Below, piece after piece: positions 25,600-35,227 of a stretch of DNA of 64,000 bases (position 1 is the first letter of the stretch; every line of letters starts with the position of its first letter). A program made the position numbers and the translations under genes. The DNA lies in the NCBI RefSeq assembly GCF_900102685.1, contig NZ_FMZA01000004.1:62001-126000 (forward strand), written 5' to 3'. Below the pieces are notes generated by a model that was not told the origin of the DNA, ran no database searches, and was given only the letters and a program-made list of their open reading frames with translations. The DNA is from Melghirimyces thermohalophilus. GTDB lineage: Bacteria > Bacillota > Bacilli > Thermoactinomycetales > DSM-45169.

Positions 25600-27209
25600 G
25601 ACAAATGCTCCTTACCCACCAATTCTTGAATCTCTTCCTTGATTACCGAGGAACGGGTTCCGTATACCGCCTGAACTCCATCAGAGACCCGCAAGACGCC
25701 GGAAGCCCCCTCGTCTTTCAATGCCTGTTCATCCACTTTATCCGTATCTTTCACACCGACCCGAAGCCGGGAGATACAGGCGTCCAGTTTGGTGATGTTC
25801 TCTTCTCCACCTAGAGCAGCCAAAATTTTAGCGGCGCGGCTGTCGTCGGCTGCCCCATTATCAGTCGTTTTTTCTCCCTTGGATACGCCGATTTTTTCCC
25901 GAGCTTCCTCCTTGGAGTAAAGGCGTGTCTCCTCCCCTTCCTCCTCACGACCTGGGGTTTTCAGGTCCCGGGCAACAATGAGGAAACGGAAGACAAAGTA
26001 GTAGACGACGGCAAAGACCACCCCAACCCCGATAGTCCACAACCATGCGTTGGACTGATTGGGAAGGATATTGAACAGCACAAAGTCGATCAAGCCTGAT
26101 CCTCCAGCAAATCCGGCTTTCATACCCAAGAAATTAGCCAGTCCGAAAGCGACTCCCGTCAAGAGGGCATGCACTCCGTACAACAGCGGTGCCACAAACA
26201 GAAAGGTAAATTCCAAGGGCTCGGTGATCCCGGTCAAGAAGGCGGTAAAGGCAGCAGCGATCAACAGGGAACGGGCCTTTGCTTTCCGGTCATCTTTGGC
26301 CACTCGGATCATCGCCAAGGCCGCAGCCGGCAACCCGAACATCACCGGAATAAATTTACCAGCAATATAGGTTCCTCCAGTGATCGCTATCGAGGGGTCC
26401 CGCAATTTATCGATCACCTGGGCGATGTAGACATTTTGGTCCCCGACCACCCGGGCTCCATCCAAGGTTTCATAGCTGGCCCCGATCTCAGTAAACAGAA
26501 GTGGAGTATTATAAATATGATGCAGACCGAAGGGGATCAGCAGTTTTTCGATCCCGCCATACAGCCCGACGATCAATGGATTGGTGTGCGTGGCAACGTA
26601 TTTTCCGAGTATAAAAATACCCTGTCCGATCACCGGCCAGACGAAGTAAAAGAGTATCGCCACACCGATGGAGGCAAAAGAAGCGACGATCGGTACCAGG
26701 CGTTCTCCGCTGAATAAGGAGATGGCATCGGGCAATTCCGTTCGATAAAACTTGTTATACAACCAGGCAGTTAAAAACCCGATCAGAATCCCGCCGAATA
26801 CCCCGGTCTGCATCGTCTCGATGCCCAGTTCTTCCCCCGTCAACTGGTCATTTAACTGCAGCCCGGTAATGTCGATCAGTGATCCCAACACCGTGTGCAT
26901 GATGAAGAAAGCAACTAAGGCGGCGAAACCGGCCATCCCTGCCCCGGTCCAAGTGATGGCGATGGCGACAGCAAACAAAACCGGCAGGTTGTTGAAGACC
27001 GCCTGTCCAGCCCGCTGCATCAATTCACCTGCCGCCTGAAATCCATCACCGGCCAAAAAAGGCATCAATTGATGAACATTGGGGTTGAGCAGCACCCCTC
27101 CCAAACCCATCAGGATGGAAACCAGAGGCAATATCAGCACGACAGCCATCATTGAGCGGCCGACGCGCTGGAAAAAGTCAAATGAAATCCCTCGACTCTT
27201 GGCCATCAT
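25596..27209 (-). CDS. PTS EIICB permease of the glucose/maltoside type in the trehalose operon
   Basis: 537 residues. The EIIC membrane domain comes first (residues 1 to about 415, beginning FFQRVGRSMMAVVLILPLVS, with the GGIEKLLIPFGLHHIYN substrate region), followed by a linker and an EIIB domain at the C-terminus with phospho-Cys478 in NITKLDACISRLRV. Classical trehalose permease TreP has the reverse EIIB-EIIC order and the form ATHCVTRLRF. Order and wording here are those of the glucose/N-acetylglucosamine/maltose family. Context makes trehalose the probable substrate. No EIIA domain is present, so a separate EIIA-Glc must serve it. Confidence 0.85.
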   Translation of the reverse strand: MMAKSRGISFDFFQRVGRSMMAVVLILPLVSILMGLGGVLLNPNVHQLMPFLAGDGFQAAGELMQRAGQAVFNNLPVLFAVAIAITWTGAGMAGFAALVAFFIMHTVLGSLIDITGLQLNDQLTGEELGIETMQTGVFGGILIGFLTAWLYNKFYRTELPDAISLFSGERLVPIVASFASIGVAILFYFVWPVIGQGIFILGKYVATHTNPLIVGLYGGIEKLLIPFGLHHIYNTPLLFTEIGASYETLDGARVVGDQNVYIAQVIDKLRDPSIAITGGTYIAGKFIPVMFGLPAAALAMIRVAKDDRKAKARSLLIAAAFTAFLTGITEPLEFTFLFVAPLLYGVHALLTGVAFGLANFLGMKAGFAGGSGLIDFVLFNILPNQSNAWLWTIGVGVVFAVVYYFVFRFLIVARDLKTPGREEEGEETRLYSKEEAREKIGVSKGEKTTDNGAADDSRAAKILAALGGEENITKLDACISRLRVGVKDTDKVDEQALKDEGASGVLRVSDGVQAVYGTRSSVIKEEIQELVGKEHLS

Positions 27210-27283
27210 CCTTCACACTCCCTTTCTGATAACCTTGTTATTCCACAACAGGATGGTGTCTATATCCATTCCCCAAACCGAAA

Positions 27284-27297
27284 CCTGTATAGACAAG
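27284..27297 (-). promoter_or_regulatory. Second, imperfect TreR operator in the operon leader
   Basis: CCTGTATAGACAAG on the plus strand, a degenerate copy of the perfect 14-base operator about 56 bases upstream. It lies in the 5' untranslated region, where looping or roadblock repression is possible. Confidence 0.5.
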
Positions 27298-27344
27298 ATA
27301 AGAGTGAAATAGAAAGCCCTTTCATTTTAGCGGTTTCAATAGAG

Positions 27345-27373
27345 ATCTTACACCTGTATATACAGGCTGTCAA
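27345..27373 (-). promoter_or_regulatory. Trehalose operon promoter with TreR operator in the spacer
   Basis: Minus strand TTGACA, 17-base spacer, TAAGAT. The spacer contains the perfect palindrome CCTGTATATACAGG (27353-27366), close to the Bacillus TreR site TTGTATATACAA. Repressor binding would directly cover the space between -35 and -10. Confidence 0.88.
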
Positions 27374-27383
27374 TAGATGAAAA

Positions 27384-27412
27384 CCTCCGGCTCTGGATGA
27401 ACCGGAGGCATC
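27384..27412 (-). terminator. Terminator of the M6 protease gene
   Basis: CCTCCGG/CCGGAGG hairpin with TTTTC on the minus strand, between the protease stop and the trehalose promoter. Confidence 0.8.
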
Positions 27413-27416
27413 GGCT

Positions 27417-29675
27417 TTATTTTCGGGAAACCTCAACCAACCCCGCTTTTCCCTTTTGGATCTCCTTTTTCACTTTAAATTGGAGGCCTAGTTGGGGAAG
27501 GATTTTACCCACATCTTCCGCTCCCGGCATAGAGTAATCGTTCCCATCATAGAAGACCGGAACCCCAGGTAATGACGGATAGTGCATGCTGCCGAGATCC
27601 ACATAATTGTCGATATGGATCTCTGATGTCGGTTCATGACCGAAGGCGGCGTCCAGCACCTGGTACCGGTCCGTCGCCGGATGATCCGGATCATCGTTCC
27701 AATAGTGAACCCGTTGATGGGCATCGACAACCCCCAGGAATCCTTCACCCGGGTGGTTTCCGGTATGGTTGTCCGCCCCTTTGGCATATCGACCGTCATA
27801 ATGCCAAACCACCATTCCCGGGTCATACGTTATAAAGCTTTGGCCCCGCCGTAGGTTGGCCAGTCCTTGATCCACCCCGTTGTGGGTGCGCCATTCGATC
27901 AGATAAAAGCTGGGAAATTTCTCCCCGCTCCCGTCAAAATGTTTAAACCCGTCCAACTGGAACTTGGGTTCTCCTTCGGCGTCATCTTGAAAGATCGGCA
28001 GACCATCAGCTTCCACGGTGATATGATCAGCATAAAAACCGGCTTTGGACAGACCGCCATCGGTCACGTAATTAAATTCCAGCTGAATCTTTTTACCAGC
28101 AAACGCGGACAAGTCCAGGCTTTCCTGCACCCATTCCCCTTCGGTGGAATCATCGTAGGATTGGAGGGTGGTTTTTTCACCGGTGGCGGTATCGATCACA
28201 CGGACATAGAGGTAGTCATATCCGGTTTCGATCTCCCGCCAGCTGTCAAAGGTTAAGCGGGCTGACTCCGCCCTGGTCAGATCGATCGGCTGAGACGTCA
28301 TTTTGGTATTTAAATCATCGCCATAGTCGGAAAAATAGGCATACTCCCCACCCACCGGTTGGGTTGGCGGTTCTTTCTCCACATCCGGGAGATTGACCTT
28401 CAATACCTTCTTACGGGGATCGGAGCTGACCGCTTCCTTGATGGGAACATGCCTCTTGCCTTTGATCGCTTCGTAATCCATTTCCATCGGGGAAATCCAG
28501 TTACCGCCATAGGTGGCCTGCAAATACATTTTGGACCAAGGATCGAGACCGGTGGGTTCCGTCCCCAGGACTTTTCCGTTCCAACTGCCGGCAGACATCA
28601 GCGACCAGGAACCCACTGGAGAACCGAGGCCAGAACCGATCGTATCGTATAGATCGGGTAGTCCCAGGTTGTGTCCGTATTCGTGAGCAAACACCCCGAC
28701 CGCACCATCTTCCGGTTGAATCATGTAGTCATACGCTTTGAGCGAGGTGCCGGGGATTTCCGTGGGCTCTTTCAATGTCCAGCGATGGGACCAGATAGCA
28801 TCCTCTTCCAGCTCGCCGCCTCCAGCTTCTTCACCAATGCCGGAGTGGATCAGCATCAGGTTGTCCAAAAGGCCGTCTGGCTCCATCACATTCCCATCGC
28901 TATCTAGATCATAGGGATCCCGCTGGTCAAATTTCTCCTCGTTTCCTCGGATCGATTCGCCTACCTGTTCCAATGTCTCCTGCACCAGCTCCCGGGGTGC
29001 CTTGTCACTTCCGTCAGAATTGTTTCCCCCGTAATAAGCGGCCTCATGTTCCGCTTCAATCCAGGGGATCACCGTCCCGTCCACAGTCCAGGATCCCCCG
29101 GATTGTGCTTGGTAATACTGGGTCATCGTCATCAGATCCAGGCCCTCCGGTGTGGTATACCCATCGGGATGAAACAGCATCTGTTCATAGTGTTCAGGAG
29201 AAAAGTCCTCGGTGTACAGGTTTCCTTCCTCCTGCTTGATCTGGTTGTGAGGGAAATCCGGGTATTCGATCAAGGCCATCACTAATTGATCGGTGTGCGG
29301 TGCCCTGGCCAATCCTTTTTTCAGTCCGCGGTTGGCATTTTTGTGTCCCCGCTCGCGGACCTGTTCCAGTCCTTTTTTGGCCTTTTTCCCCGCCTTGGTG
29401 GAAGTGTCGATCCCGTGGGGAACCTTCCGATTTTTCACATATTCTTTTACGGCCTGTTCCACATCCTTGGAGGGAGCGTCACGATCAATCTTACCCTGAT
29501 CAATAAGTGCTTGGGCCAACCGTTCGACGTTGACCGTTCCCCAATCCACAAACGGACCTTCTTCCTCAGAAGGTTTCGGTTTTGCGGAGACATCCGACAT
29601 CCCGCTGCCCGCACCGACAACCCCCATGATCAGAGCGGCAGCCAGGAATCCTGACCATGTTCTCTTCATATTCAA
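27417..29675 (-). CDS. Secreted M6 metalloprotease (immune inhibitor A type)
   Basis: 752 residues. Sec signal peptide (KRTWSGFLAAALIMGVVGAG, cleavage predicted after VSA near residue 31), a propeptide, and an M6 catalytic domain with the zinc motif HEYGHNLGLPD (residues 331-341; Glu332 catalytic) and downstream GSWSLMSAGSW Met-turn region. The C-terminal half carries the MAM-like beta domain typical of InhA proteins. Slightly shorter than B. cereus InhA (about 796). Likely exported nutrient-scavenging or exosporium-associated protease. Single-gene unit. Confidence 0.93.
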   Translation of the reverse strand: MNMKRTWSGFLAAALIMGVVGAGSGMSDVSAKPKPSEEEGPFVDWGTVNVERLAQALIDQGKIDRDAPSKDVEQAVKEYVKNRKVPHGIDTSTKAGKKAKKGLEQVRERGHKNANRGLKKGLARAPHTDQLVMALIEYPDFPHNQIKQEEGNLYTEDFSPEHYEQMLFHPDGYTTPEGLDLMTMTQYYQAQSGGSWTVDGTVIPWIEAEHEAAYYGGNNSDGSDKAPRELVQETLEQVGESIRGNEEKFDQRDPYDLDSDGNVMEPDGLLDNLMLIHSGIGEEAGGGELEEDAIWSHRWTLKEPTEIPGTSLKAYDYMIQPEDGAVGVFAHEYGHNLGLPDLYDTIGSGLGSPVGSWSLMSAGSWNGKVLGTEPTGLDPWSKMYLQATYGGNWISPMEMDYEAIKGKRHVPIKEAVSSDPRKKVLKVNLPDVEKEPPTQPVGGEYAYFSDYGDDLNTKMTSQPIDLTRAESARLTFDSWREIETGYDYLYVRVIDTATGEKTTLQSYDDSTEGEWVQESLDLSAFAGKKIQLEFNYVTDGGLSKAGFYADHITVEADGLPIFQDDAEGEPKFQLDGFKHFDGSGEKFPSFYLIEWRTHNGVDQGLANLRRGQSFITYDPGMVVWHYDGRYAKGADNHTGNHPGEGFLGVVDAHQRVHYWNDDPDHPATDRYQVLDAAFGHEPTSEIHIDNYVDLGSMHYPSLPGVPVFYDGNDYSMPGAEDVGKILPQLGLQFKVKKEIQKGKAGLVEVSRK

Positions 29676-29817
29676 TCAATCAACTCCCCTTTCTTGTATC
29701 CAAGATGACGCGTCGGTCCCCCCTTTTACCGACCTGTTAATATTTCTCCCTCTCGAAATGCAAACCCTTTCTATTCATCCAACTTTTTCAATATTCGATA
29801 CTTCGGAGGCAAGCAAA

Positions 29818-29847
29818 AGCCCTGACCTCTTTTCGAGATCAGGGCTG
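29818..29847 (-). terminator. Terminator of ilvE
   Basis: Minus strand 12-pair stem AGCCCTGATCTC/GAGGTCAGGGCT followed by TTTGCTT. Confidence 0.88.
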
Positions 29848-29862
29848 GAGAGGGGTGCTCGC

Positions 29863-30765
29863 TCAACCCGCCGGGCTTACTGTTTTCTGGTCCACCCGAG
29901 TTCCATCCACCGTCACCAGTTTGCGAAACTCCTCCAACAGGTGATTGGTGATCGGTCCCGGTTTCCCTTCTCCGATGGTGCGTCCGTCCACGTCTACCAC
30001 AGCGATCACTTCAGCGGCGGTACCAGTGAGGAAGCATTCATCAGCGGTAAAGACATCATGCAAGGTGAAAGGCTCTTGTTTCACTTCGTAGCTCAACCGG
30101 TTGCAGAGATCGATGATCGCCTGGCGGGTGATCCCGTCCAGAGCACCCACATACCCCGGAGGTGTGAAGAGAACGCCCCGTTTGACGATGAAGATATTGT
30201 CACCGGACCCTTCGGCCACATAGCCATCATGGTTCAGCATCAACGCTTCCCCCACTCCGGCACGGTTGGCCTCGATTTTCACCAGAATATTATTTAGGTA
30301 ATTGAGGGACTTGATTTTGGGATTGAGAGCATCCGGAACGTTCCTTCTGGTCGGAACCGTGACGATATTCAGACCCTTTTCATACCTTTCCTGAGGAAAC
30401 ATAGTGACCTGATCCGCGATGATGATCACCTGCGGGTCGGAACATTGGGCCGGATCCAAGCTCAATTCACCCACGCCCCGGGAGACAATCAGACGGATAT
30501 AAGCGTTGGACAGCTCATTCTTTCGAACGGTATCCACAACAGCCTCTTCCAGCTCGTCGATGGTATAAGGGATTTCCAACAAGATGGAGCGGGCCGAATC
30601 GTACAGACGCTCCAGGTGTTCACGCAGCCGAAACACATTCCCTTCGTAGACGCGAATTCCTTCAAACACCCCGTCTCCGTACAAAAAACCGTGGTCAAAA
30701 ATGGAGACGGAGGCCTCCTCTTTCTTCACATATTTTCCATTGATGAAAACCCAACGCTGTTCCAT
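29863..30765 (-). CDS. ilvE: Branched-chain amino acid aminotransferase
   Basis: 300-residue fold-type IV PLP enzyme transaminating Val, Leu and Ile. N-terminal DHGFLYGDGVFEGIRVY, PLP lysine Lys152 in NPKIKSLNYLNN, cofactor and substrate residues in EGSGDNIFIV and FLTGTAAEVIAV. Closest in length to archaeal/Thermoanaerobacter-type IlvE. D-amino-acid aminotransferases share the fold, but the EGIRVY and KSLNYLNN motifs favour IlvE. The gene follows pheA but has its own promoter and riboswitch leader with terminator. Confidence 0.93.
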   Translation of the reverse strand: MEQRWVFINGKYVKKEEASVSIFDHGFLYGDGVFEGIRVYEGNVFRLREHLERLYDSARSILLEIPYTIDELEEAVVDTVRKNELSNAYIRLIVSRGVGELSLDPAQCSDPQVIIIADQVTMFPQERYEKGLNIVTVPTRRNVPDALNPKIKSLNYLNNILVKIEANRAGVGEALMLNHDGYVAEGSGDNIFIVKRGVLFTPPGYVGALDGITRQAIIDLCNRLSYEVKQEPFTLHDVFTADECFLTGTAAEVIAVVDVDGRTIGEGKPGPITNHLLEEFRKLVTVDGTRVDQKTVSPAG

Positions 30766-30802
30766 TGCATAACACCCCCGGAATGGTTCATTTTGGATAT
30801 AA

Positions 30803-30854
30803 GAAAAAGCCCCTGCGCAGGTTAAGGAGAAATCAGAACCTGCCGCTAGGGGCT
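30803..30854 (-). terminator. Riboswitch-controlled terminator upstream of ilvE
   Basis: Minus strand AGCCCCT ... GCAGGTT pairs with AACCTGC ... AGGGGCT, followed by TTTTTCTT. Its 5' arm GCCCC is also the last conserved segment of the ykkC-class aptamer, so aptamer folding and terminator formation exclude each other. That predicts an ON switch when ligand is bound. Confidence 0.88.
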
Positions 30855-30943
30855 TTTTTCCCCACGGTGTACACCAGTGATCGGTGTTGATACCGCTCGG
30901 ACCAGACCTTTGTCACACAAAGCGGAACCCTAGGTATCCTCCT
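30848..30943 (-). ncRNA. ykkC-class riboswitch upstream of ilvE (probable ppGpp type)
   Basis: On the minus strand, directly after a -10 TATAAT, come the ykkC-class landmarks: ATACCTAGGGTTCCG, a CTTTGT/ACAAAG hairpin, GGTCTGGTCCGAGCGGTAT, an ACACC/GGTGT hairpin, then ACACCGTGGGG followed by an A-run and GCCCC. Order and wording match the ykkC core (guanidine-I, ppGpp, PRPP and ADP subtypes share it). A branched-chain aminotransferase downstream is typical of the ppGpp subtype (2a) and not of guanidine. The subtype call is inference from context. Confidence 0.88.
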
Positions 30944-30944
30944 G

Positions 30945-30973
30945 ATTATACGATTCAAAATATTAAATTTAAC
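30945..30973 (-). promoter_or_regulatory. Promoter for the ilvE leader inside the end of pheA
   Basis: TATAAT on the minus strand (30945-30950), 17-base spacer, weak -35 GTTAAA reaching the pheA stop codon. The transcript would begin right at the riboswitch. Confidence 0.6.
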
Positions 30974-31883
30974 GTTGATTATAGGGCGTCGTGACCCCTT
31001 TGTCAACGGAACGGTTCCCGCTGATTTTATCGAAACTGTAACAGGGATAGGAACCCAGTTGACGAACCCCGCAGCCCCATTTCTTAATTTCCTGGGACGC
31101 TTCGGCAACCCCCGGTTGGTTCGCTCCCTGCTCCGCATCGATGAAAAAATGGTAGGTCCCTAGCTTTTTCTTGGTGGGACGGGATTCAATCCGGCTCAGG
31201 TTGACCCCATTCCGGGCGAAAGAGGCCAGCACCCGATGCAGCGCACCGGGAAAATCAGAGGGCAGGGTGATCAGCAGGCTGCACTTCTCCCTTTCCGGTG
31301 CCACTATGGGATGGCTCCATTTTTCGCCTACGGCGATAAAGCGGGTAAAATTGTTGGCATAGTCCTGAATGCCCGAGCGGAGGACGGACAGACCATACAG
31401 CTCACCGGCACTCCGGGGTCCTACCGTTACCCAGGCTTCCTCCGGGTGGCCGGCTACCTGCCGGGCCGCTTCAGCGGTGCTGTCCGCATAGGCAATCTTC
31501 GCCTCCGGTAAGATTTCCCGCAGGTGGGAACGGCACTGGGCCACCGCTTGGGGATGGGAGATGACCCGGGTAAACCGATCAAAAGACCAATCCGCGTGCT
31601 CCCGATGGGTCATCAGATTTTGCGTGATCGGATACACCAATTCCCCGGTAATCTGGACATCCACATGATGAACCAGCCAGTCCAGTGTCATATTGACCGA
31701 TCCCTCGATAGCGTTCTCCACCGGGACCACCCCGTAGGCAAACTCTTTCGAATCCACTGCAGTCAGCACATCGGGAATCGAATCACAGGGCGTATGTTGG
31801 TAACTCTCCTCGGGAAACAGGGACCTGGCCGCTTCATAGGTAAAGGTACCTCGAGGTCCGAGATAGGCAACCGGTTGTTTCAT
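30969..31883 (-). CDS. pheA: Prephenate dehydratase
   Basis: Converts prephenate to phenylpyruvate in phenylalanine synthesis. 304 residues: N-terminal PDT domain (VAYLGPRGTFTYEAA, VVPVENAIEGSV, catalytic NNFTRFIAV with Thr180-Arg181-Phe182) and a C-terminal ACT domain with the Phe-binding GALHRVL and ESRP (233-236) motifs, so feedback inhibition by Phe is expected. Start overlaps the thrB stop by four bases. Monofunctional, as in Bacillus, without a chorismate mutase domain. Confidence 0.96.
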   Translation of the reverse strand: MKQPVAYLGPRGTFTYEAARSLFPEESYQHTPCDSIPDVLTAVDSKEFAYGVVPVENAIEGSVNMTLDWLVHHVDVQITGELVYPITQNLMTHREHADWSFDRFTRVISHPQAVAQCRSHLREILPEAKIAYADSTAEAARQVAGHPEEAWVTVGPRSAGELYGLSVLRSGIQDYANNFTRFIAVGEKWSHPIVAPEREKCSLLITLPSDFPGALHRVLASFARNGVNLSRIESRPTKKKLGTYHFFIDAEQGANQPGVAEASQEIKKWGCGVRQLGSYPCYSFDKISGNRSVDKGVTTPYNQR

Positions 31884-32836
31884 CGGCTCGCTCCTTTGAT
31901 GTTTCCCAATAATCTACTATGCTCCTTTTCCCCTGTCAACCGAACCTTCGCCCCTTCTGAACAGGGTTTCAGCCCGATCACCTTTACCGGAACCCCTTCT
32001 TTTTGAAAGGATTCCTCCATGAAGCGGCGGGTAGATACCGGCTCCATGGAAAAAGCGATCACCGTAGGGCCCGCACCGCTTAAAGCGGCTCCGATGGCGC
32101 CGTGTTCCCCGGCATCGGTCAACACCCGTTCCAAGCCTGGAACTAACGCACTCCGGTAAGGTTGGTGAAAACGGTCCCGCAACCCCACCCGAAGGGCCTC
32201 CCAATTCTGGGTGAGCAGCGCTGCAGTCAACAGATTGGCCCGGCTGCTGCCCAAAACGGCCTCCTGGTGAGTCAGCTGCTCTGGTAACGCCTGCCGGGCC
32301 CGAGTGGTGGCCAGGGTCACCTCGGGGATTGCTGCCACCAGGTGAAAGGGAGGAACGGGCGCCTGCACCCGGCTCGCCTCCTCCCCGTCCCAGGAGGAAA
32401 TAACCACGCCGCCGAAGAGGGAAGGGCCAACATTGTCCGGGTGTCCTTCCCACTTCACCGCTTGCTGAAAAAGCGTTTCCCGGTCCAGCGGGCGTCCCAG
32501 GAGATGGTTGGCAGCCACCAGTGCCGCCACAATCGCAGCGGCACTGCTTCCCAACCCCCGCATCAGCGGGATATTGCTTCGGATTTCCAGATGAAAGGAG
32601 GGCAGCGATGTCCCGGCTGCGAAAAAGAGTTCCCGCATCACTTTCAGGATCAGATTCTCCTCTTCCTCGATCATGGGTTTTAGCTCTGGGTCTGGAGTGG
32701 TTAGGGTCAGATGGGAGGCGGGGGAAAAGGATAACCGGAGTGTCCGGTTGACCGCCATCCCGATCGAGTCAAACCCGGATCCCAGATTGGCTGTGCTGCC
32801 TGGTACGGTCACCTCAAAGGGTTGAAAGGGATCCAT
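31880..32836 (-). CDS. thrB: Homoserine kinase
   Basis: GHMP-superfamily kinase, 318 residues. Motif 1 [19 protein letters not shown] (11-29), the ATP phosphate loop [17 protein letters not shown] (90-106) and C-terminal [17 protein letters not shown]. Phosphorylates homoserine for threonine synthase. Its start lies 23 bases inside the end of thrC; its own stop overlaps the pheA start. Confidence 0.96.
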   Translation of the reverse strand: MDPFQPFEVTVPGSTANLGSGFDSIGMAVNRTLRLSFSPASHLTLTTPDPELKPMIEEEENLILKVMRELFFAAGTSLPSFHLEIRSNIPLMRGLGSSAAAIVAALVAANHLLGRPLDRETLFQQAVKWEGHPDNVGPSLFGGVVISSWDGEEASRVQAPVPPFHLVAAIPEVTLATTRARQALPEQLTHQEAVLGSSRANLLTAALLTQNWEALRVGLRDRFHQPYRSALVPGLERVLTDAGEHGAIGAALSGAGPTVIAFSMEPVSTRRFMEESFQKEGVPVKVIGLKPCSEGAKVRLTGEKEHSRLLGNIKGASR

Positions 32837-33902
32837 GACCCGCCTCGCTCCCTTCCTTCACAGCCTGTAGCACCGCCTCCCGCTCACAGGGGAGCACCTT
32901 CGGTTTGACCGGAACGGCCTCCATCGCCGCAGCCGGGTCTTTGAGACCATTGCCAGTCAGTACACAGACCACCCGCGCGCCTTGCGCCAGCTCTCCGGAG
33001 CAGCGCAACTTTTTCACTCCGGCTAAAGAGGCGGCGGAGGCGGCTTCGGCAAAAACCCCTTCCTTCCGCGTGAGATCCCGGTACGCATCCAAGATTTCCG
33101 CATCGGAAACGGAGCCGATCTTTCCGACGGATTCTTCCGCCGCGTCCACCGCCATTTTCCAACTGGCCGGGTTGCCGATACGGATCGCGGTGGCCACCGT
33201 TTCCGGCTGTTCCACCCGTTCCCCCCGCACGATAGCGGCGGCCCCTTCGGCTTCAAAACCGCACATCCGGGGAAGAGTCGCGCTGTGTCCGGCTTCCTGG
33301 TACTCCTTGAAACCTTTCCAGTATGCGGAGATATTTCCGGCATTTCCAACGGGAATCGCCAACACATCGGGAGCGTCTCCCAACCGGTCGCATACCTCAA
33401 AGGCCCCGGTTTTCTGTCCTTCGATACGATAAGGATTGACGGAGTTGACCAAGGTGACGGGATGATGTTCGGCGATTTCCCGAACAATCTCCAAGGCCTG
33501 GTCGAAGTTGCCTTGAACCGCCAACACCTCCGCCCCGTAGATGACCGCCTGGGACAATTTGCCGAGGGCAACATGCCCATCCGGAATCACCACAATGCAA
33601 CGCATCCCCATTCGGGCGGCATAAGCGGCGGCGGAAGCGGAGGTATTCCCTGTCGATGCACAGATCACTGCCTCACTGTCGGCTTCCGCTGCCTTGGCGA
33701 TGGCCAACACCATCCCCCGGTCCTTAAATGAACCGGTAGGGTTCAACCCCTCCACTTTCAGATACAAGTCGATCCCCAACTCCTCCGAAAGGCGGTTCGC
33801 CCGAATTAACGGGGTGTCCCCCTCATGCAGGGTGAGGTGTGGGGTCTCTTCATTAATAGGTAAAAAGGAACGATAATGGTGAATCAGACCGGAATAGCTC
33901 AT
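32814..33902 (-). CDS. thrC: Threonine synthase
   Basis: Fold-type II PLP enzyme of 362 residues; converts O-phosphohomoserine to threonine. PLP Lys60 in [28 protein letters not shown], and the phosphate-binding [14 protein letters not shown]-terminus is about 20 residues longer than usual ([18 protein letters not shown]) and overlaps the thrB start. Start overlaps the hom stop by four bases. Confidence 0.96.
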   Translation of the reverse strand: MSYSGLIHHYRSFLPINEETPHLTLHEGDTPLIRANRLSEELGIDLYLKVEGLNPTGSFKDRGMVLAIAKAAEADSEAVICASTGNTSASAAAYAARMGMRCIVVIPDGHVALGKLSQAVIYGAEVLAVQGNFDQALEIVREIAEHHPVTLVNSVNPYRIEGQKTGAFEVCDRLGDAPDVLAIPVGNAGNISAYWKGFKEYQEAGHSATLPRMCGFEAEGAAAIVRGERVEQPETVATAIRIGNPASWKMAVDAAEESVGKIGSVSDAEILDAYRDLTRKEGVFAEAASAASLAGVKKLRCSGELAQGARVVCVLTGNGLKDPAAAMEAVPVKPKVLPCEREAVLQAVKEGSEAGHGSLSTL

Positions 33903-35200
33903 TGTTCTCCCCCCTCCACGCGATAATAGCTCATCAGCCGCCGCACCGCCGGCAACTCTTCCATGCGAAACTGAACGTCTTTCAACTGATATTGGCTGGC
34001 TGTATGGGTGATCAGAACGATTTCCGCTTCCCCGTCTTCACAATGGGGGACCTGCAACACTTTTTCCAGGCTGACCCCGGCTTCGGCAAAAATTTGGGTC
34101 AAGGAAGCAAGCACACCGGCTTCATCCTCCACACGAACCCGTAAAAAATGCTTGGAAAAAACCTCGTCGGCCCCCTTCATCCGTTTTTCCCGGTAGGGGG
34201 TGACGGTACTACGACCCGTCACACCCAACTGCATATTGTTCGCCACTGTCACCAAATCGGACACCACAGCGGTGGCCGTAGGCAGCTCTCCCGCTCCAGG
34301 ACCGTAAAACATGGTTTCCCCCACCGCTTCGCCATAGACGCACACGGCGTTAAAGACGCCGTCAACGGAAGCCAAGGGGTGGGAGCGGGGGAGCAGCACC
34401 GGTTGCACACTGGCTTCCACCTTCTCCTTATCCAAACCAGCGATCCCCACCAGTTTCAACACATAGCCTAATTGCTCCGCGAAGTGGACATCCGCTGGGG
34501 TCACGTCGGATACTCCCCGGACCGACACCTCCTCCAGGGACAGGTTCGTATGGAAACCCAAGTTGCCCAGGATAGCCATCTTGCGAGCCGCATCCAGCCC
34601 TTCCACATCTGCGGTGGGATCCGCCTCCGCATATCCCAGCTCCTGAGCCCGGGCGAGGGCCTCCTCAAAGGGAGTTCCCTTCCGGGCCATCTCTGTCAAA
34701 ATATAGTTGGTGGTGCCGTTGACAATCCCGACGATCCGCGTGATGCGGTCGGAGGAAAACCCTTCAACCAGCGCCCGCAGGATAGGGATCCCCCCGGCTA
34801 CACTCGCTTCATAATACACGTCACAATTTCGCTGAGCGGCAATCGACAAGAGTTCAGCACCGTGAGCCGCCATCAGATCTTTATTGGCGGTCACCACATG
34901 TTTACCGTTTTCCAGGGCTTCTCGCAAATAGCCCCGTGTCGGTTCAATGCCCCCCATCACTTCCACCACCAGATCGACTCGGTCATTTTGGACAATCTCT
35001 TCCGGCCGATTCGTCAACAAGTCGGGATCGACAGCAAGGGGACGTTCTTTTAGTAGATCCCGGACAAGGATTTTCTCGATTGCAATCGGTTTGCCCGTCT
35101 GATGTACAAGATCTTCCTGGTGTTCTTCGATCAGTCGAACCACACCGGTACCAACAGTTCCCAAGCCCATCAGACCGACCCGGATCGGCTCATCCACCAT
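33899..35200 (-). CDS. hom: Homoserine dehydrogenase with C-terminal ACT domain
   Basis: 433 residues. NAD(P)-binding [15 protein letters not shown], catalytic core [39 protein letters not shown] and [16 protein letters not shown], and an ACT domain from about residue 345 ([21 protein letters not shown]) for feedback control by threonine. The ATG at 35200 is eight bases after AGGAG; an upstream GTG is part of that region. Aspartate kinase is not in this cluster. Confidence 0.96.
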   Translation of the reverse strand: MVDEPIRVGLMGLGTVGTGVVRLIEEHQEDLVHQTGKPIAIEKILVRDLLKERPLAVDPDLLTNRPEEIVQNDRVDLVVEVMGGIEPTRGYLREALENGKHVVTANKDLMAAHGAELLSIAAQRNCDVYYEASVAGGIPILRALVEGFSSDRITRIVGIVNGTTNYILTEMARKGTPFEEALARAQELGYAEADPTADVEGLDAARKMAILGNLGFHTNLSLEEVSVRGVSDVTPADVHFAEQLGYVLKLVGIAGLDKEKVEASVQPVLLPRSHPLASVDGVFNAVCVYGEAVGETMFYGPGAGELPTATAVVSDLVTVANNMQLGVTGRSTVTPYREKRMKGADEVFSKHFLRVRVEDEAGVLASLTQIFAEAGVSLEKVLQVPHCEDGEAEIVLITHTASQYQLKDVQFRMEELPAVRRLMSYYRVEGGEQ

Positions 35201-35227
35201 ATTCTCCACTCCTCGCTAGGTTTGTCT

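Noticed and set aside
30803-30950. T-box leader for ilvE
   Set aside because: The closest text, TGGTGTACACCGTGG, is not a proper T-box sequence and no stem I/specifier is present, while all ykkC-class segments are found in order.
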